A DNA stretch of 64,000 nucleotides from Maniola hyperantus. Its lineage: Eukaryota; Arthropoda; Insecta; Lepidoptera; Nymphalidae. This document shows positions 47,301 through 62,300 of the stretch, piece by piece. Every line of letters starts with the position of its first letter. The stretch's first letter is position 1. The notes beneath the pieces are model-generated. The model was not told the DNA's origin and did not search any database. It saw only the letters and a program-made list of their open reading frames with translations. The DNA is taken from NCBI RefSeq assembly GCF_902806685.2, contig NC_048546.1, positions 4,402,001 through 4,466,000 on the forward strand, given 5' to 3'. Position numbers and translations under genes: made by a program.

Positions 47301-50300
47301 TCGATCAGGAGACTAACTATGCCACAGGAAAGACAGAAAAATACCCGACATGAACATATTTTCATCCAACCATGAATCAACTCAAAAAGCTCTAGAGTTG
47401 ATTCATGATGGTTGGATCATTCACAAAGTTTTAGATAGGTAGGTACAGGCTACAGCTGTTACTCCAAAAATAAGTTTTTAATCTGTCAAAGACCATAAAA
47501 CTGTCATACAACTGATCAGTCAGTCAGTCAGCTTTTCCTTTTATATAATACTAGATGATGCCCGCGACTTCGTCCGCGTGGATTTAGGTTTTTGAAAACC
47601 CGTGGGATCTCTTTAATTTTCCGGGATATAAAGTAGCCTATGTCCTTCCTGTACCTTCGTCAAAATCGGTTGAACGGTTGAGCTGTGAAAAGCTGACAGA
47701 CCGACACACTTTCGCATTTATAATATTAGTATGGATATAGAAGATTAACTAGCTACTTAGTCGCTTTTAATCATAACAATTGAAACCAACCTCCCACGAT
47801 GCCATAAACCAGATAAAGATACTCGACACTGGTCGCATAGTACGAGAGAGCGAACGCGACACTCGCTAGAACACTGCCGATTATGGTCACCAACCGGAAA
47901 CCGTATCTGAAAACAGAAATAAAATATTATTATGCTATAATAAAATACTATAAACAAGTACTTACTGAGAAATTCGTTCGCAACATCAAAACGAGTTTGA
48001 TAAGAAAATTTTGATGTAGGCACTAGAATTAACGTAGACTATACCTACAATTTAAAATTATTGTAGGTCTATGAATTTTACAATTTAAAATTGTTGTAGG
48101 TCTATGAATTTTAAATTTGATAAACCGGCCAAGTCTGGGTTGGACTCGCTGACGAAGGGTTGAGTTTCGTACCATCGTACCTACAAGAAATAACACTTAA
48201 TAATTTTTAGAGTTCAAAATGAAATACAAATAAGATTATATTCGACTTTAATTGTACTTAGTATAGGTTTCGCAATCTGTCATACAAGTAATTCTTTCTT
48301 ACAGCCGAAAACTATCCAAAACTTTATTTCGGATATTTTTTTATTTCGGATATCCGATAGTTTCGGTTACGGATATGGATATCCATAACAACACTAATCT
48401 AAACAATGGTGTTATTTTGTTTTCATTGTCGAATATCTGTCTAATCTGTCTGGTGGGAGGCTTCGGCCGTGGCTAGTTACCACCCTACCGGCAAAGCCGT
48501 ACCGCTAAGCGATTTGGCGTTCCGGTACGATGCCGTGTAGAAACCAAAGGGGCATGGGCTTATTAAAAACTGCCATACCCGTTCCAGGTTAGCCCGCTAC
48601 CATCGTCACTTACCACCAGGTGAGATTGCAGTCAAGGGCTAACATGTATCTGAATAAAAATAAATTTAAAAAAAATCTTTTCATAGGTGAAATTCTTAGA
48701 AGAATAAGGTCTTACTTACTTGTTCGCTAAGGCAGAAACGAAGGGACCCACTAAAAGGTAAAATCCAGACAGCAATGAGTTTACCGGCGCTACTTGACCT
48801 TTGCTAGCCTGTCAACAAAAAAAAAATGGAAATTGAAATAAGTAAAAGATCATAGAGAAAGACACAAATTAGATATTTTTCATTTTTTTCTTTAAAAAGA
48901 ATATTAGCCATTGTTAATCAATACATTCCGCCCTTTTCCCTAAAACTAAGAGTAAAGTTTATGTTAGGAGATGGGCACCACAATAATCCATTATCCAACG
49001 CAATTTTATACCCATGCATGGCAGGTTTTAATTTTCAGTCCACCCCCTTCGAGCTTTTGAGGCCGGTGTTTTATTTGTTTGTTACCATTTTCTTTTAAAA
49101 TTACTAGGTTCATTTTGATGCAATTTTTCAAAGACATCATTGCTGTGGAAATTTTTTAACTATGCCATGTATATACATTTCTATTGTTGTTATTCATTCA
49201 TATTTGTAGAAAGTAATCTGAACATGTTTATGTAGTCTTTTGTGTACATAATATATTTGTACCTAGAATACACATTCTGACCCTTGAACGGAAAAAAAAA
49301 ACTATGCCATTGTATTTGCTACGAAAACCAACGCACAATATCCTACCAAACGTTGCGCATAGGTATCTACCGATTTGGAAATATAATAAATTGTACAAAC
49401 TACACCTACTATCGTATAAAGGAAATCGCAATTCGGAAATATGGTTAATTAATATTGACCTAATGAAAAACCAAACTGTTTTAGCTCATTATATATTCGT
49501 GATTATTTTGATATTACAACTTCCTGTTAAAAGCCACATCCTCTTACCATATTACACGTAACACTACAACACGCGCATATAAGTCATATTATTACCTACC
49601 TAATCTATTTGTTTTATTTATATTAATATTACTTATAATTATTGTTATTGTAATGTAGAATGACACGGAGTGGATAAATTCTAAGTTGAGAACTAAAAAA
49701 TACTACTTTTATTTTATTTTAATTATAATAATAGATAGGTACCTACTGCTCTGCACTGATGTACCTATATACTTAGTTATAGTTATTTTATATGCAAGGT
49801 TTGTATTGAATTCCGAGCCAGCGAAGGATTCTAAGGTTGAACCACGGGTGAAGTGAGTGGTTCTAAAATGGAATCCTGAACGTAGCGAGGAACTCAAAGG
49901 CTCGAGCGCAAATAAATTTGCGAATTTGTACACATTATGTACACCAATGTTGTACACGTACGTAGGTAAGCAAAGTGGAACTGTCAACTTCCCCGATACG
50001 TATTACTTATTTCCGCTTAAGATGCTTTCTCGTTGACCCAGTGGCCTTGTTTGGTGACAGTGACAAGTCCAACAACTGACAACTTCGTTTACACACGTTA
50101 TATGCGTATGATTTAATTTAAAAAGAAACTTAAGAAATCTTCGTATCATGCGGTAGACGGGCTTATAATATCAAAGGCCCGCTATTTTTTGTGCTCGTAT
50201 GCCATCTTTACATCTGTCAATTAAAGCAAAAGTGAGCGATACGAGTATGCTGCGGCTAGAGCAACTTTAGATCAAGGATCTATAACGTAGGTTATGGTAG

Positions 50301-53300
50301 GTATGGTAGGATTTTAGAATTATCGAAAAACCTATGGACTCTGTGACAAGAATATTATGTACTTAATATTTGAGTCTCCTGCTTTATTGTATTGCCAATA
50401 TACACTATCTACCCTAATATTAGAGGTAAAGTTTGTATATCTAAGTTTGGATGAAGTAATCTCCGGAACTAATGACACAGATCCTTTTCAGAAAATTCCT
50501 TCACTAGCTACATAATTCCCGAGTGCTATAGGTAAGTTGGCTATAAATTATTATATCATGAAGTCGCGGGCAAAAACTAATAAAATAACAAAAAGTACCT
50601 ATTAAAGTATTAGTAAAGCTCTACATATCATTTACTTCGATAACCACAGTTATATATCGTAAAACTGTGAACGTAAGTTAATTATTACCAACGTTCCGGG
50701 TTTGCGGGATTCAACAAAAACAAATAATTAATAATAATACGTATTTGGAGGTCTATGTTCTTCTTACTACCTTTATATAGGTATTTAGTTAGGTAAGTAT
50801 GTATTGCGAACACTGATAAAATAGAGAGACGAATGCGGTCACAATCGATGTAAGGTATAGGGAAGCCAACTGAACGATGCATGTATTCACGTCACAGATA
50901 TTGTTATGCACGGACGTCGACCTCTTTGCGAAAATACCTAATAGTACTCACCTACCTACGTCATGAAAACTTCATTTATAAAAAATCTTTGCAAAAATGG
51001 GATTTGGTTTGTTTTCTTACCAACCCGTTGTATATTGTACACTAGCTGATGCTCGCCTACACAAATTTTAAACTCCTATTTCACCCCCTTAGGGGTTGAA
51101 ATTTCAAAAATCCTTAGCGGACGCCTACGTCATAATACCTATCTGCATGCCAAATTTTAGCCCGATCCGTCCAGTAGTTTGAGCTGTGCGTTGATAGATC
51201 AGTCAGTCAGCCAGTCAGTCACCTTTTCCTTTTATACATATATTTAAATTGTAGGTACAATGAAGTATCAAGTACCTTAGTAACTATTTGGTAGGTTTTT
51301 ATCCATATTCTTTTAATAGTTTAACATTGTGTGTAAATATGTCAAGGGCTTTTGTAACATAGAAACTTATAAATAAATCTACCGTACCGTTTTACGATTC
51401 ATTCGATGTTTTTCCTTTAAGTGCATAGTGCATACCTGTGCAGAACTAGTACCGTAACGCTTTAACAAAGCCTTTCTTCCATCTAAACCAAAAAGCGATG
51501 CGATTCCTAAAGCGTGCTGCAACGATCGCTTCGCCTGAAATTCATAATAATCAATCCTATCTGTCGATCTGTCGATAGGTTACTTAGAAACGTTGTTATA
51601 TTTGTCAAAAATTGTATGATCTTTTTTGCCAATTAACAAATTCGTCGGTAGATAACTTATCAATAGATTACAGTTAGATCGGTAATAATTAATTTCGGCT
51701 GTAAATAGTACCTACGTACTTAAAACAAGTTGGTAGGCAAGTAAATAACAGACAAGATGTCTACTGTCTAGTGTCACCTAGTACTTAGTAATGTGAAGGA
51801 GGCCAAAGACGTAAAGTCTTTTCTTTATATAGTAAAGAAATTATAAATACATTATGTAGGTACACTATGAAAAAGAAATAAATAAATAATCAGCATAATA
51901 TTCGCAGCCAGGCGGGCCCGATAAGGCTGAAGGTATTTATTGAAATAGGCAGAATTTAAGTGTACCTAGATATCTATAAGTTCTATAAGTGCTTCATTTA
52001 GTGTTATAGCTTTTGCTGTAAAAGAAGCCTTAACTCGACGTCTAGACAAACTCGTGTTTAATACACTGCTATTACCGTTTCGTTTCGTATAACCATAAAA
52101 GTGAACTTTCATAGGAAAGTTTTATGGTCTACCGTTACTCGTAAGTCGTATATTATACGTGAAGGAAGTCCCTTTTTAGTTCCGTATAAGGAAAGTGGAA
52201 GATTTATGGAGAAATGAACTTTGATTTGTAATTATAAAAGATTTAGATTTAGATATTATTATTATTATTTATTTATTTTTAGTTTTATATCAGTAGGTAG
52301 TGGAAACTGATCAAATATGATACCTAATCTCGATAATCTTCATTGAATTGTATACCTACACTATTTAGGAAGAAAATGAAGAATCCTGAAAATCAAATTT
52401 TCAAATTGTTATTCTAAATGTTTTCCATATTTAGTGAAGTAGGTATTTAGTATTTTTTTCAATGACGATTAGAATTTGTTGTAAAAGTTTGCAGTAGGTA
52501 GGTTATTCTTTATCAAATCCTAACCCGTAGGTACCTACCTAATTATATCTTAAAGCTTAAAGGAGATTGCCCATTTTCTTAGGAGCTTTGCCCCCCCCCC
52601 CCCCCCCCCTAATATAATTGTTATGTCACCATGGCTTTAATTTTATTTAGTTGACAAATAATTACCGTTTTATATTCTGCAAACGATTTCCATTTATTCA
52701 TCCTCGTTATAAAGAAATCTTATTTTTTAAGTTGCTGATATTGAGGTTATTACTTCTTCAAAATAAATGGATATTTACGATTCTAACTATAATTGTGGAT
52801 ATTTTCAATAATAGAGTGAAAGAAAAGTCGTAAAACATATATCGCAAAAAAATAACACTTTTTTTTTAATTAATTTAAGTTTTGACACGGCGCGGAGCGC
52901 GGCGCCACATAAGAAGGCCCGTTCACGGGCAATCTCCTTTCTGATATTCTAATTACCGATACCTACCTACTCTCAGCTGAAACTTTTTAGCGTGCGTATA
53001 TTTGCCCATTGCGAAGTACGGAGTTAAGGTAGTTAAGGTAGTCATGTGGATATTTACTATTTGGACGTAAACAAAGTTTACTCAAGTAATGATACATGCT
53101 TTGCCAGGTCATTCGCCATCTGTTATTATAACGGGACTAAGCTTAGGTAATAACTTCTGTCTATTTAAAGGCCATAGGTAGGTAGGTACCTATCGATACA
53201 CAAGCCTTGCTTTTATGTTATTCTTATTGGAAAAAGATGTTTGTTCAAAAGAAAGTGTGATTTATGTACTTACAACTGTCGCGATCTCACCTGCGTCGTT

Positions 53301-56300
53301 ATCGCATAATAATATCTACTCGTGAAGTTGTGACATACAAAAATTTCAGCCATTTGATACTATGAGATCCCCCCCTTATCACATTTAGATCATATTTGTC
53401 AAAAAAATTATGCGTTAGGTATAGGTTATTAATAATTATGAAACCCTATAAAGAACTAAGTAACATAACATTCTCTCTAACATTCTCTAGAAGGGTATTG
53501 AAAAGTAGTAAAAAAACCAACCAAGTGCGAGTCACACTCGCGCACCGAGGGTTCCGTACTACAGCCGTAATTTTTTCGACATTTTGCCGATAAATCGAAA
53601 ACTATTATGCATTAAAAAAAAATACATAAAAAAATTACATTACATAAAAATAAATAAAAATCTGTTTTATTATAAGAATATACAGGTAAAGAAAGCCCTT
53701 TAATATGATACCCCTCTTGATATAGTTCCTTGATATAGATACCTCAGCTTACTTTGAAAGTTGAAAATACTAATTATTTGTTATGAGTTTTTTTTTGTGA
53801 TGTAACCACAAAATCACGATTTTCGGATTTATTCCTTTACTAGTGCTTATGATTTTAAGCTTATTCCGTGGTTTAACGACATATTTTAATGTAGATAACG
53901 GGTACATATCACGATTAATTTTGAGCACGTGTTGTGGTCACGACGGGACCACGACCCGTGCAATTGATAAATTGTGCGTGGGATGATAGTTTTTGATTTA
54001 TTGTGCAAAATGTCGAAAAAATACGACTGTAGTACGGAACCCTCGGTGCGCGAGTCTGACTCGCACTTGGCCGGTTTTTTATACCTAAAAATCAAAGAGT
54101 CACTTTGGCTTTGGACTAACAGCTAACTATAACATAATTAATATAGACTATGGTAGGTAATTTTATTTATATTGCTTAGTCTTACGTTTACATTATGTAG
54201 AATATTAAATTAATACGGCTTATATATTAGGTATAGTGATTTAATGAAACAACTAAATATTTACTTACACTTGTTTTTTACCTACTTACAGAGTTTTATT
54301 AAAGAAATCACAATAATATGCTATATGCATATTGCATAATCATGGTATCAATAAATATATTTTTCATTCTGTTTTTCACTTAGCAAACATATTTACGTAA
54401 CAAACATAATTATAATTATGTTTATGTTTTCAGCATAAGTATAATTTATTTGAATACTTAAACATTTAAATCTGCATTTCTTGTTTACGTTTATAAGTCT
54501 GTAAACATCCTGATTGGAAATACATAATATATGTAGGTATAAACTCACGTTTTACTGATTTTGTCATAAAAATATTATTTTATTTGCAATTCGATAAAAA
54601 CTCTTGAAGGTTAGTAAATTAGTTTACTGAGTCGGTGACTGTACCTATTGGCTCTTTTAGTTAAAATTATGATTGCAATATCATGTCAGACTCGCTTATC
54701 AATATAATATCATTCTATTCCGACTAACTAAAATATTTTTGAATGTAAACAATTACCTACTTTTGAAATATAAGAAAATACATTACAAACAAACATCCTT
54801 GCCTTCTTCGAAACGAAGTTTGGCGGTCATCGATACGAATACGAAAAGCTGTTCTGGCTAAGCTACTTATACGTCAAAAAGCACACCTTCAATTGATATT
54901 AGAAATATAATATCTCATACTTAGAAACTTTATAGCATAAAGATAAGACACTTAAGTATCTTTAAAGAAATAATTAGCTTTGCTCTATAAAGTTAAGTAA
55001 AGTAAGTAGGTATATTTACATTTTCAATGGTAAAGTAGGTAACAAATTATTGCTGTCGCGACATCAATTTAGTTTTCACAGCACATAGGATTTTTAAATA
55101 CGTTTGGATAGGTAAGCATATTCTACTGAACTCCGTTTATGTTTTGTAGATTTCATTAATTTAACGCTCAATACGTCAACAAGTTTTATTTTGTTATTAA
55201 TAAATAAATAATAAACGCCTAATAACTAATTTATCATAAAACGATGCACATAACCACAGGATTGCCTTTCGTGTTAACAGTTTTCGTATTATCGCTCATG
55301 TAACGACATACTGTCTGCATGCTGACAGAATCTGGCAATAACTTGAAATCCACTCGATTCCTCTTATTGATACAGATCAAAAAAGCAAGAATGCCGATTC
55401 GAGGCCGGCGCGGCGGTACGTTGCCCTCATGGTTTGTGGACTGTGGGAGTGCTTAATTCTCGGATTACTGTACCTACTCCTACCCAGTCGAAAGCTCAAA
55501 ATTTTGTTTTAGTGCGACACCAAAATCATCATCATCGATTCATCATCATCATCATCACATCACCGATCAAAATCATCGAAAAGGAAGACTAAAGTCTTTA
55601 CTGCACACAAGAAAAACACAACGAAATTAAAAACTAACACAATTGCATGGAATTACGGCGTTATTGCCTAAACACCAGGCAACTAGGCAGACAGATGGGA
55701 GGAGAGACAGGTGTGACAGGTACGCGCATAGTAGCTAAAGGTATAGTTTTCAGGTGACTTAGACAGAAATAAGTAACTCCGCCAATGTCAGGTAAGAAGG
55801 GAAATACACGAATTAATCCTCAATAGCTCAACGGTCAGAGCGCGAAATGAATGGGATTAAAATCTGAAAGATCGACGATTCAAACTTCAAGCACTATCCG
55901 TGGGCCCTTACACTATTGCAATACCTACTTCCAAAATCTAGTACAAACTTTCTGATCACGGATACCTAAATAGGTATAGATAATTTGAATAACTAACTAA
56001 CACTAAAGTCTATTAAATAATAGACTTTAGTGGTGTTTAACATGGCTAGTAGGTATATATTTTTTATTTAAATTAATAACGTGTATTGGATTTGCAGGTT
56101 CAATGAAAACTTTAGTGACTCCTAGATAAACTTTAGCTACATTTTCATTGTACCCGTTTAGCAGCCCTTGGAGAGTGTCTGTGGAATATTTCCATTTTCC
56201 ACGTACTCATTTATAGGAGGAGGCAGCTAGCAAGGCGGGGTGGCGTAAATTGTGTAATTAATTGTCCCGTGGCTACCCGCAAGCCGCCCGTTGCGACCGC

Positions 56301-59300
56301 AACTCTTTCTGACGTCATATTTTTCTTGGTAAGCTTTGAACTAGTCTAGATAGGTAGCTCGAAAAGAAAATGAATTTCCAACAGGCCAAAAAGGAAAAAA
56401 ATTAATGTACCTATACACTACATAGACGAAACTGTTAGATTTTTGTTTTAATTTTCAAAGTTGTCATTTTCATGAGTCCTGAAGTCAGATACCTATCTAA
56501 AAATCTCTAGGCTTTTCCTCAGGTATCGCATCAGATTTTGCATTAACTCTCAAGTAACTTTGTCTTTTAAGCCAATGGACAGAGCCGACAAACCTTTGGA
56601 ACTATTTGCCAATCAAATAGGATCAAATGAAAAACAAGAAACATGAATGGGTCCGATCTCGCGTAGGCGCCGGCGCGGTCGAGGCCTTGGCCTTAACATT
56701 ATGGTAATCGCCGGTAGTCGACATTGTTGTGGCGGTCGGCAAACGCCTGTCTGAGTCTGAGCTGAGAGAATTCCACTTCAAGTCTTTCAAGTCTTATTGT
56801 AATTACTGAGAAATGAGATTTATAAAAAACACTTTATAGAATTCAACTTTTGAAACGCGACGTCCATTGCTCGTGAGTCGTGACTTAGGCATTTAGGAAC
56901 GTGTACATCAGATGTTTGACGTATCTACTTACATCAGCTATGGATTAAATGATTATAAAAAGCAGTGATAGCCTAGTAGTGGTCAAGACGTCGGAGGGTC
57001 CGGGGTTCGATCCCGGGGACCTCTAATTTTTCAGCTTGCTTGAACGGTGAAGGAAAACATCATGAGGAAATTTGCATGCCTGAGGGTTTTGGTTTTGCAT
57101 AATGCTCTCAAAGGTGTGTGAAGTCTGCCAATCTGCACTTGAGCAGCGTGGTACACTATGGCTAAACCCTTCTCATTCCGAGAGGAGACCCGTGCTCACT
57201 TGCTCAGTAGTGAGCTGGCGATTAGTTGATGATGATGATTATTATGACGAAATTATTATTAAAAAATATTTTAAAAAGTTAATTTTCATGCCATCTATGC
57301 ATCGTATTTGTTACTATAGTAGCCAGCTTGGGCCAGAGCCCAGAGTTAGACTTTACTTAGGTACCTATTTGTGTTGTGAATAATAATTGTGATTGCTTGA
57401 TATCGAATGACGGGGCCAATGACGTAGGTCAATAAAGGCAGTTTTATTACATTTGTCGGAAATAACTAAAATGAAATACCAAACTTATTTCCGACAGATG
57501 GATATAATATTACTTCTCATGGTAATAGTAAACTCATATCAATATTGCTGCGATGTATTTTCCGAGCGATAGAAAATGATACTGGCATTTTTCCAAGGTT
57601 ACTCTTGAAACTGGGTCACAATAAGGCAGACTGGTAATTATCGGCTTTCCGCTAATAGAAATATGACACAAAATATGAAATAATATGTCTATGTATAAGT
57701 CTCGGGCAACGGTCCACACGTTGGACTGGAGTACCTAATTGCTTGCTGATGGACTTAGACTAAACACGACAGACATGTATGGATATAACAACAATACTAT
57801 GTTCCCCACATTGTGTCGGAAGAGTCGACGTCCGCCTCTTATTCGGTGGTCGGAGGTTCGATCCCGGGCACGCTCCTTTAACTTTGGGAGTTGTGTGCGT
57901 TTTTAAGCTATTAAAAAACACTTGGTTTAACAGCGAAAAAAAACCATCCGAACGTGAGGAAATCTGCATGCTTGAGAGTTCTCCATAATGTTCTCAAAGA
58001 TGTGTGACGTTTGCCAGTCCGCGCTTGACGGACTATACACCCTTCCATTCTGAGAGGAGACCAGTGCTCAGTAGTGGGTCGGAGATAAGTTGATTGTGAT
58101 GTTGATGATTGTGTCGAAAAACGATAAAAGAAAACATCATGAGGAAACTTGCATGTTTGAGACAAAATTTGCAGTCCGCACTTGCCCAGCTGGTGTCTAG
58201 CCTAAAGTTTAGGCTATAGTCAGGTATAGAGTTTAGGCCCCAAACTCTTTTCATTCCGAGAGGAGATCCATTTACAGTAGCAGGCTGGGTTGAAAATTGA
58301 GATGATGGTGATGATGATAATGGTTGTATAATCTACAAAGGGTTTGCTTATCTAATCTGTCCTATGATTATAAAGGTAACTAGGGCTTATATGGAGAGTT
58401 CAATAAATATTGCAGGATGAACCTAGCTGATAACACTGAAAGAGAATTAGACAGATACAAGTCCTTACTTCATTCTTAGGTTGTTACCTACCACAGAAAA
58501 TAGATATTGTGCAATTTATAGTCACTGATTTCAACGTAATCGCTCACCTTCCATCAGTGTTGACATAGTTGTTCAAGCACCATCGAAAATATTCGCAGTC
58601 GTAATGTAAATTGGAAATATGATTTTATCGCGTTTTTATGGTCAATCAACTCAACCATCTACGAGTTAATATCTGTACCTATTGCATTTCAAATAGAATG
58701 CCTTCGCTGCGGTTTTGAAATGAAACAACATAGTAGTTAATGTAACGAAGTCCTTTGCCGTCTGATTCCTGTAGGTACATAGGTAATATTTATTTTCTTC
58801 TAAAAGGGATTCCGAGACGGTCAAGCGGCTGGACGTAGATTTTTCATTTGGCCGTTCACAAAGTTTGCTTGATGCTTGAGTAAAGAAAGCACTTACGTGC
58901 TTGACGGTGATTGCTGCGATTTCATATTTTGCTTGACGGGACGTTCGGATAGTGTTCGAGAAATGAGAAAAGTGTCGTTTGCCGCTAGCTGCTTGACGGG
59001 CGCATCAAGTTAAACAAAACTACGTCATGCCACTTGACTTTGAAGAATCTACAAAGGGTTTGCTTATCTAATCTGTCCTATGATTATAAAGGTAACTAGG
59101 GCTTATATGGAGAGTTCAATAAATATTGCAGGATGAACCTAGCTGATAACACTGAAAGAGAATTAGACAGATACAAGTCCTTACTTCATTCTTAGGTTGT
59201 TACCTACCACAGAAAATAGATATTGTGCAATTTATAGTCACTGATTTCAACGTAATCGCTCACCTTCCATCAGTGTTGACATAGTTGTTCAAGCACCATC

Positions 59301-62300
59301 GAAAATATTCGCAGTCGTAATGTAAATTGGAAATATGATTTTATCGCGTTTTTATGGTCAATCAACTCAACCATCTACGAGTTAATATCTGTACCTATTG
59401 CATTTCAAATAGAATGCCTTCGCTGCGGTTTTGAAATGAAACAACATAGTAGTTAATGTAACGAAGTCCTTTGCCGTCTGATTCCTGTAGGTACATAGGT
59501 AATATTTATTTTCTTCTAAAAGGGATTCCGAGACGGTCAAGCGGCTGGACGTAGATTTTTCATTTGGCCGTTCACAAAGTTTGCTTGATGCTTGAGTAAA
59601 GAAAGCACTTACGTGCTTGACGGTGATTGCTGCGATTTCATATTTTGCTTGACGGGACGTTCGGATAGTGTTCGAGAAATGAGAAAAGTGTCGTTTGCCG
59701 CTAGCTGCTTGACGGGCGCATCAAGTTAAACAAAACTACGTCATGCCACTTGACTTTGAAGATGAGCTTATGAATCTACAGGATTAAAATGTACCTACAT
59801 AATACCTATTTAATCGTATTCAAGAATTTCATAGTTCATTTCTCATGCAAATAATTTGAAGATGAATATAAATGATTAAGTGCCTTTTGTTGTCGGAGGT
59901 TGTAAATAAATCGGCAGTGATATTTATGGAGGCACGACTGTGACGTGCGCCGGCGCAGACGAGTGAGGGTGTGGTCGTCACGTGTAGAAACTTAACGCGT
60001 ATTGGAATATTATGGAATTTTTATATACTTATTCGAATTTTATTCTAATTTCATTTTATCCAAAAGTTTATAATCTTTAAGCACATAAATACCTACCTAC
60101 TATAAGTTACTGGTTTGTGGAATAGTTTTAATTTTTATTCCTCAAATAATGTGATGTAATATTTAGGTAGGTACATTCCAAGTTATCTAATTCTTTTGTT
60201 TGTGGCTTTTTAAGACGACTATGTACGAAATGTATGAAAAACAATGTTTGAAAATTTGAAAGCCAAGAAACTAGACTTACCTATTGTACTTAATCAAATC
60301 AGTACCTTTAATGGGTACAATTACCTACCTGGTACCTAATAGATGAGATACATATATCTACATATATATACATATATATAACAAATTTTTAATCATAAAT
60401 CTTGCATAGCTTAGTATGGCGTAGGTACAAGATTGTAGACATTGAGATTTAGCTCTATCTTAGTTCAGTTTAGCAGTTTAATTAGCTGGCTAAGTAGCTG
60501 GCTTATGTAGAACCTTTACATGTACATAATTTCCTAATTTGCATCACCTACCTACAAATTTATACTTACAATCAAAAACTACAATATTTATGGTAGATAT
60601 AACTTACATGAAAAGTTTTCTGTATAGGGTCTAGCAGACTTCCTCCGGAGAATATGATGCCGTCCACCACGAAATTGCACATAAACGAAGCTGCTACCAC
60701 CACCCAGCCCCAACCACCATCTGGTGGTACCACCTGGAAAAGAGTAGTCTTTTAGAGTAGGTTTTAAAATCTATTCACTGTATTTTCACAGTAGAGATGT
60801 TACGGAGGTTCGATTCCGATTCCGAAAGGTCGGAACTTCTTATTGATTTTGCACCTTCGGCTTCGATTTTGGTTGCGAGAAATTTTTTCGGAAGTTATAT
60901 GGGAGGTCGAATGTGCTGACGCTGCTAACTTCACTACTAGTGGGTACTTAGATACTAACTTCATGTTTAGATTTTAGATTCGATTTTCGAATCGCTTGTT
61001 TTTATTTAAATCGTGCACAAAAATACTCGAGTACGGGGAACCCTCGGTGCGCGCGTCTGACTCGCACTTGGCCGGTTTTTTTATTAGAATTAGAATTATT
61101 TTGAACCTATATAGAGCAATGGATATACTATGATACTTAGTACCTGATAGGAACAAAGACCACTTGACAAATTCACAAAAAGTTGACAATACTTATTTTC
61201 TTGAAGTCTTTCGTAAAGTTCAGTGAAAGATGTCTCGTATATTCTTCGTGCGCGTAAGTTCTTGACGGTTTTCCTGAGCGAGGATGGAAGGCATACAAGG
61301 GTTGAGAACGGTCTCAGATCAGAAATTGTGTTAAAAATAACTCAGTAAGTAGGTAAAACGGAAATATTTTACACAAACACAGAAATGTGTTTTTGTAAAA
61401 TATTCCCTTTTATAGCACTGCGTGACCTTAAAAATGTAATTTTTAGTCATGGATATTAAACGTTATGCGGGTTTAAGTCACACAAGCATCAATATAGCTA
61501 TGTAGAATTTAAATTATTATGCACCGAAGCACACAAGCTATAAAATAATATAGCTACAATAGGTAGGTACCTCTCGTTCTAAAAATCTGTTTAATCTCAA
61601 AGGCTAAGTCACCCGTACAAAAATACTAATATTGTAGACAAAAGTTTCAGTCACAAATTTTAAGTTTCATATTTCATTTATTTTTACTAGCTAATTTGTA
61701 ATAGCGCTTTTTGGCTGGAGTATCAAAAGTCCTTTAAAGGTCGTATCTTTATTCTTTATGTATATCTATGACATCACTTGACTTTGATACCCGATATGGT
61801 GTTGACTTATAACCTTATATTAAGAAGTATAAGAACATCTAATCAATCAATATTGCCAATTAAGCTCCCGCCCTTATCAGTCAAGTGGTCATATCGGTGG
61901 TTTTACCAAGGTGAAGCCTAAAAGGAGGAGGTTAAGGTGGGTTAGGTAACTACTGAAGTATCAAATCATACCTACTTACTAACAAATATGAAGTAGGTAG
62001 GTACTACATGATGCCCGCAACTTTGTCCATGGCAGATATAGGTTTTTTAAGAATCCCGCGGAAGCTCTTTGATTTTCCGTGATAAAAAGTAACATATTGT
62101 GTATTTATGGTAAAAAGTAAAAACTATCTCCATTCCAATAACCGAATCGATTGATTGTAGCGTGAAGGAGAAACAAATATCCAAACTTTCACATTTGTAA
62201 TGTTAGTGATATTAGTAGGTAAGATTAAAAAATATTTTAACAGTGAAACTTCTTTATTAGCAGTCATTTTTGGACATAGTTGATTATGGTCTACATTTGA

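Larger units (their letters stand above)
48809..60607. other. 11.8 kb intron 2 of the transporter gene
   Basis: Holds the candidate cassette exon, repeats A and C, the poly(C) MITE, three SINE pieces, the 716 bp duplication and TA/ATG microsatellites (about 60350-60380, 55530-55560). GC-richer unique islands at 56640-56760 and 59930-60000, the latter with a CACGTG E-box, could be regulatory. No other gene is supported. Confidence 0.6.

Noticed and set aside
55814..55890. tRNA-like stretch with TCAATAGCTCAACGGTCAGA
   Set aside because: A-box-like start is present but the B-box region (ACGATTCAAACTTC) is poor and stems do not pair; at most a decayed SINE head.
56995..57020. tRNA gene suggested by GGGGTTCGATCCCGGGG (also near 3510, 9240, 30990, 57850)
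   Set aside because: Each B box is followed by the same SINE body and GATGAT tail, and no cloverleaf with a proper anticodon arm can be formed.
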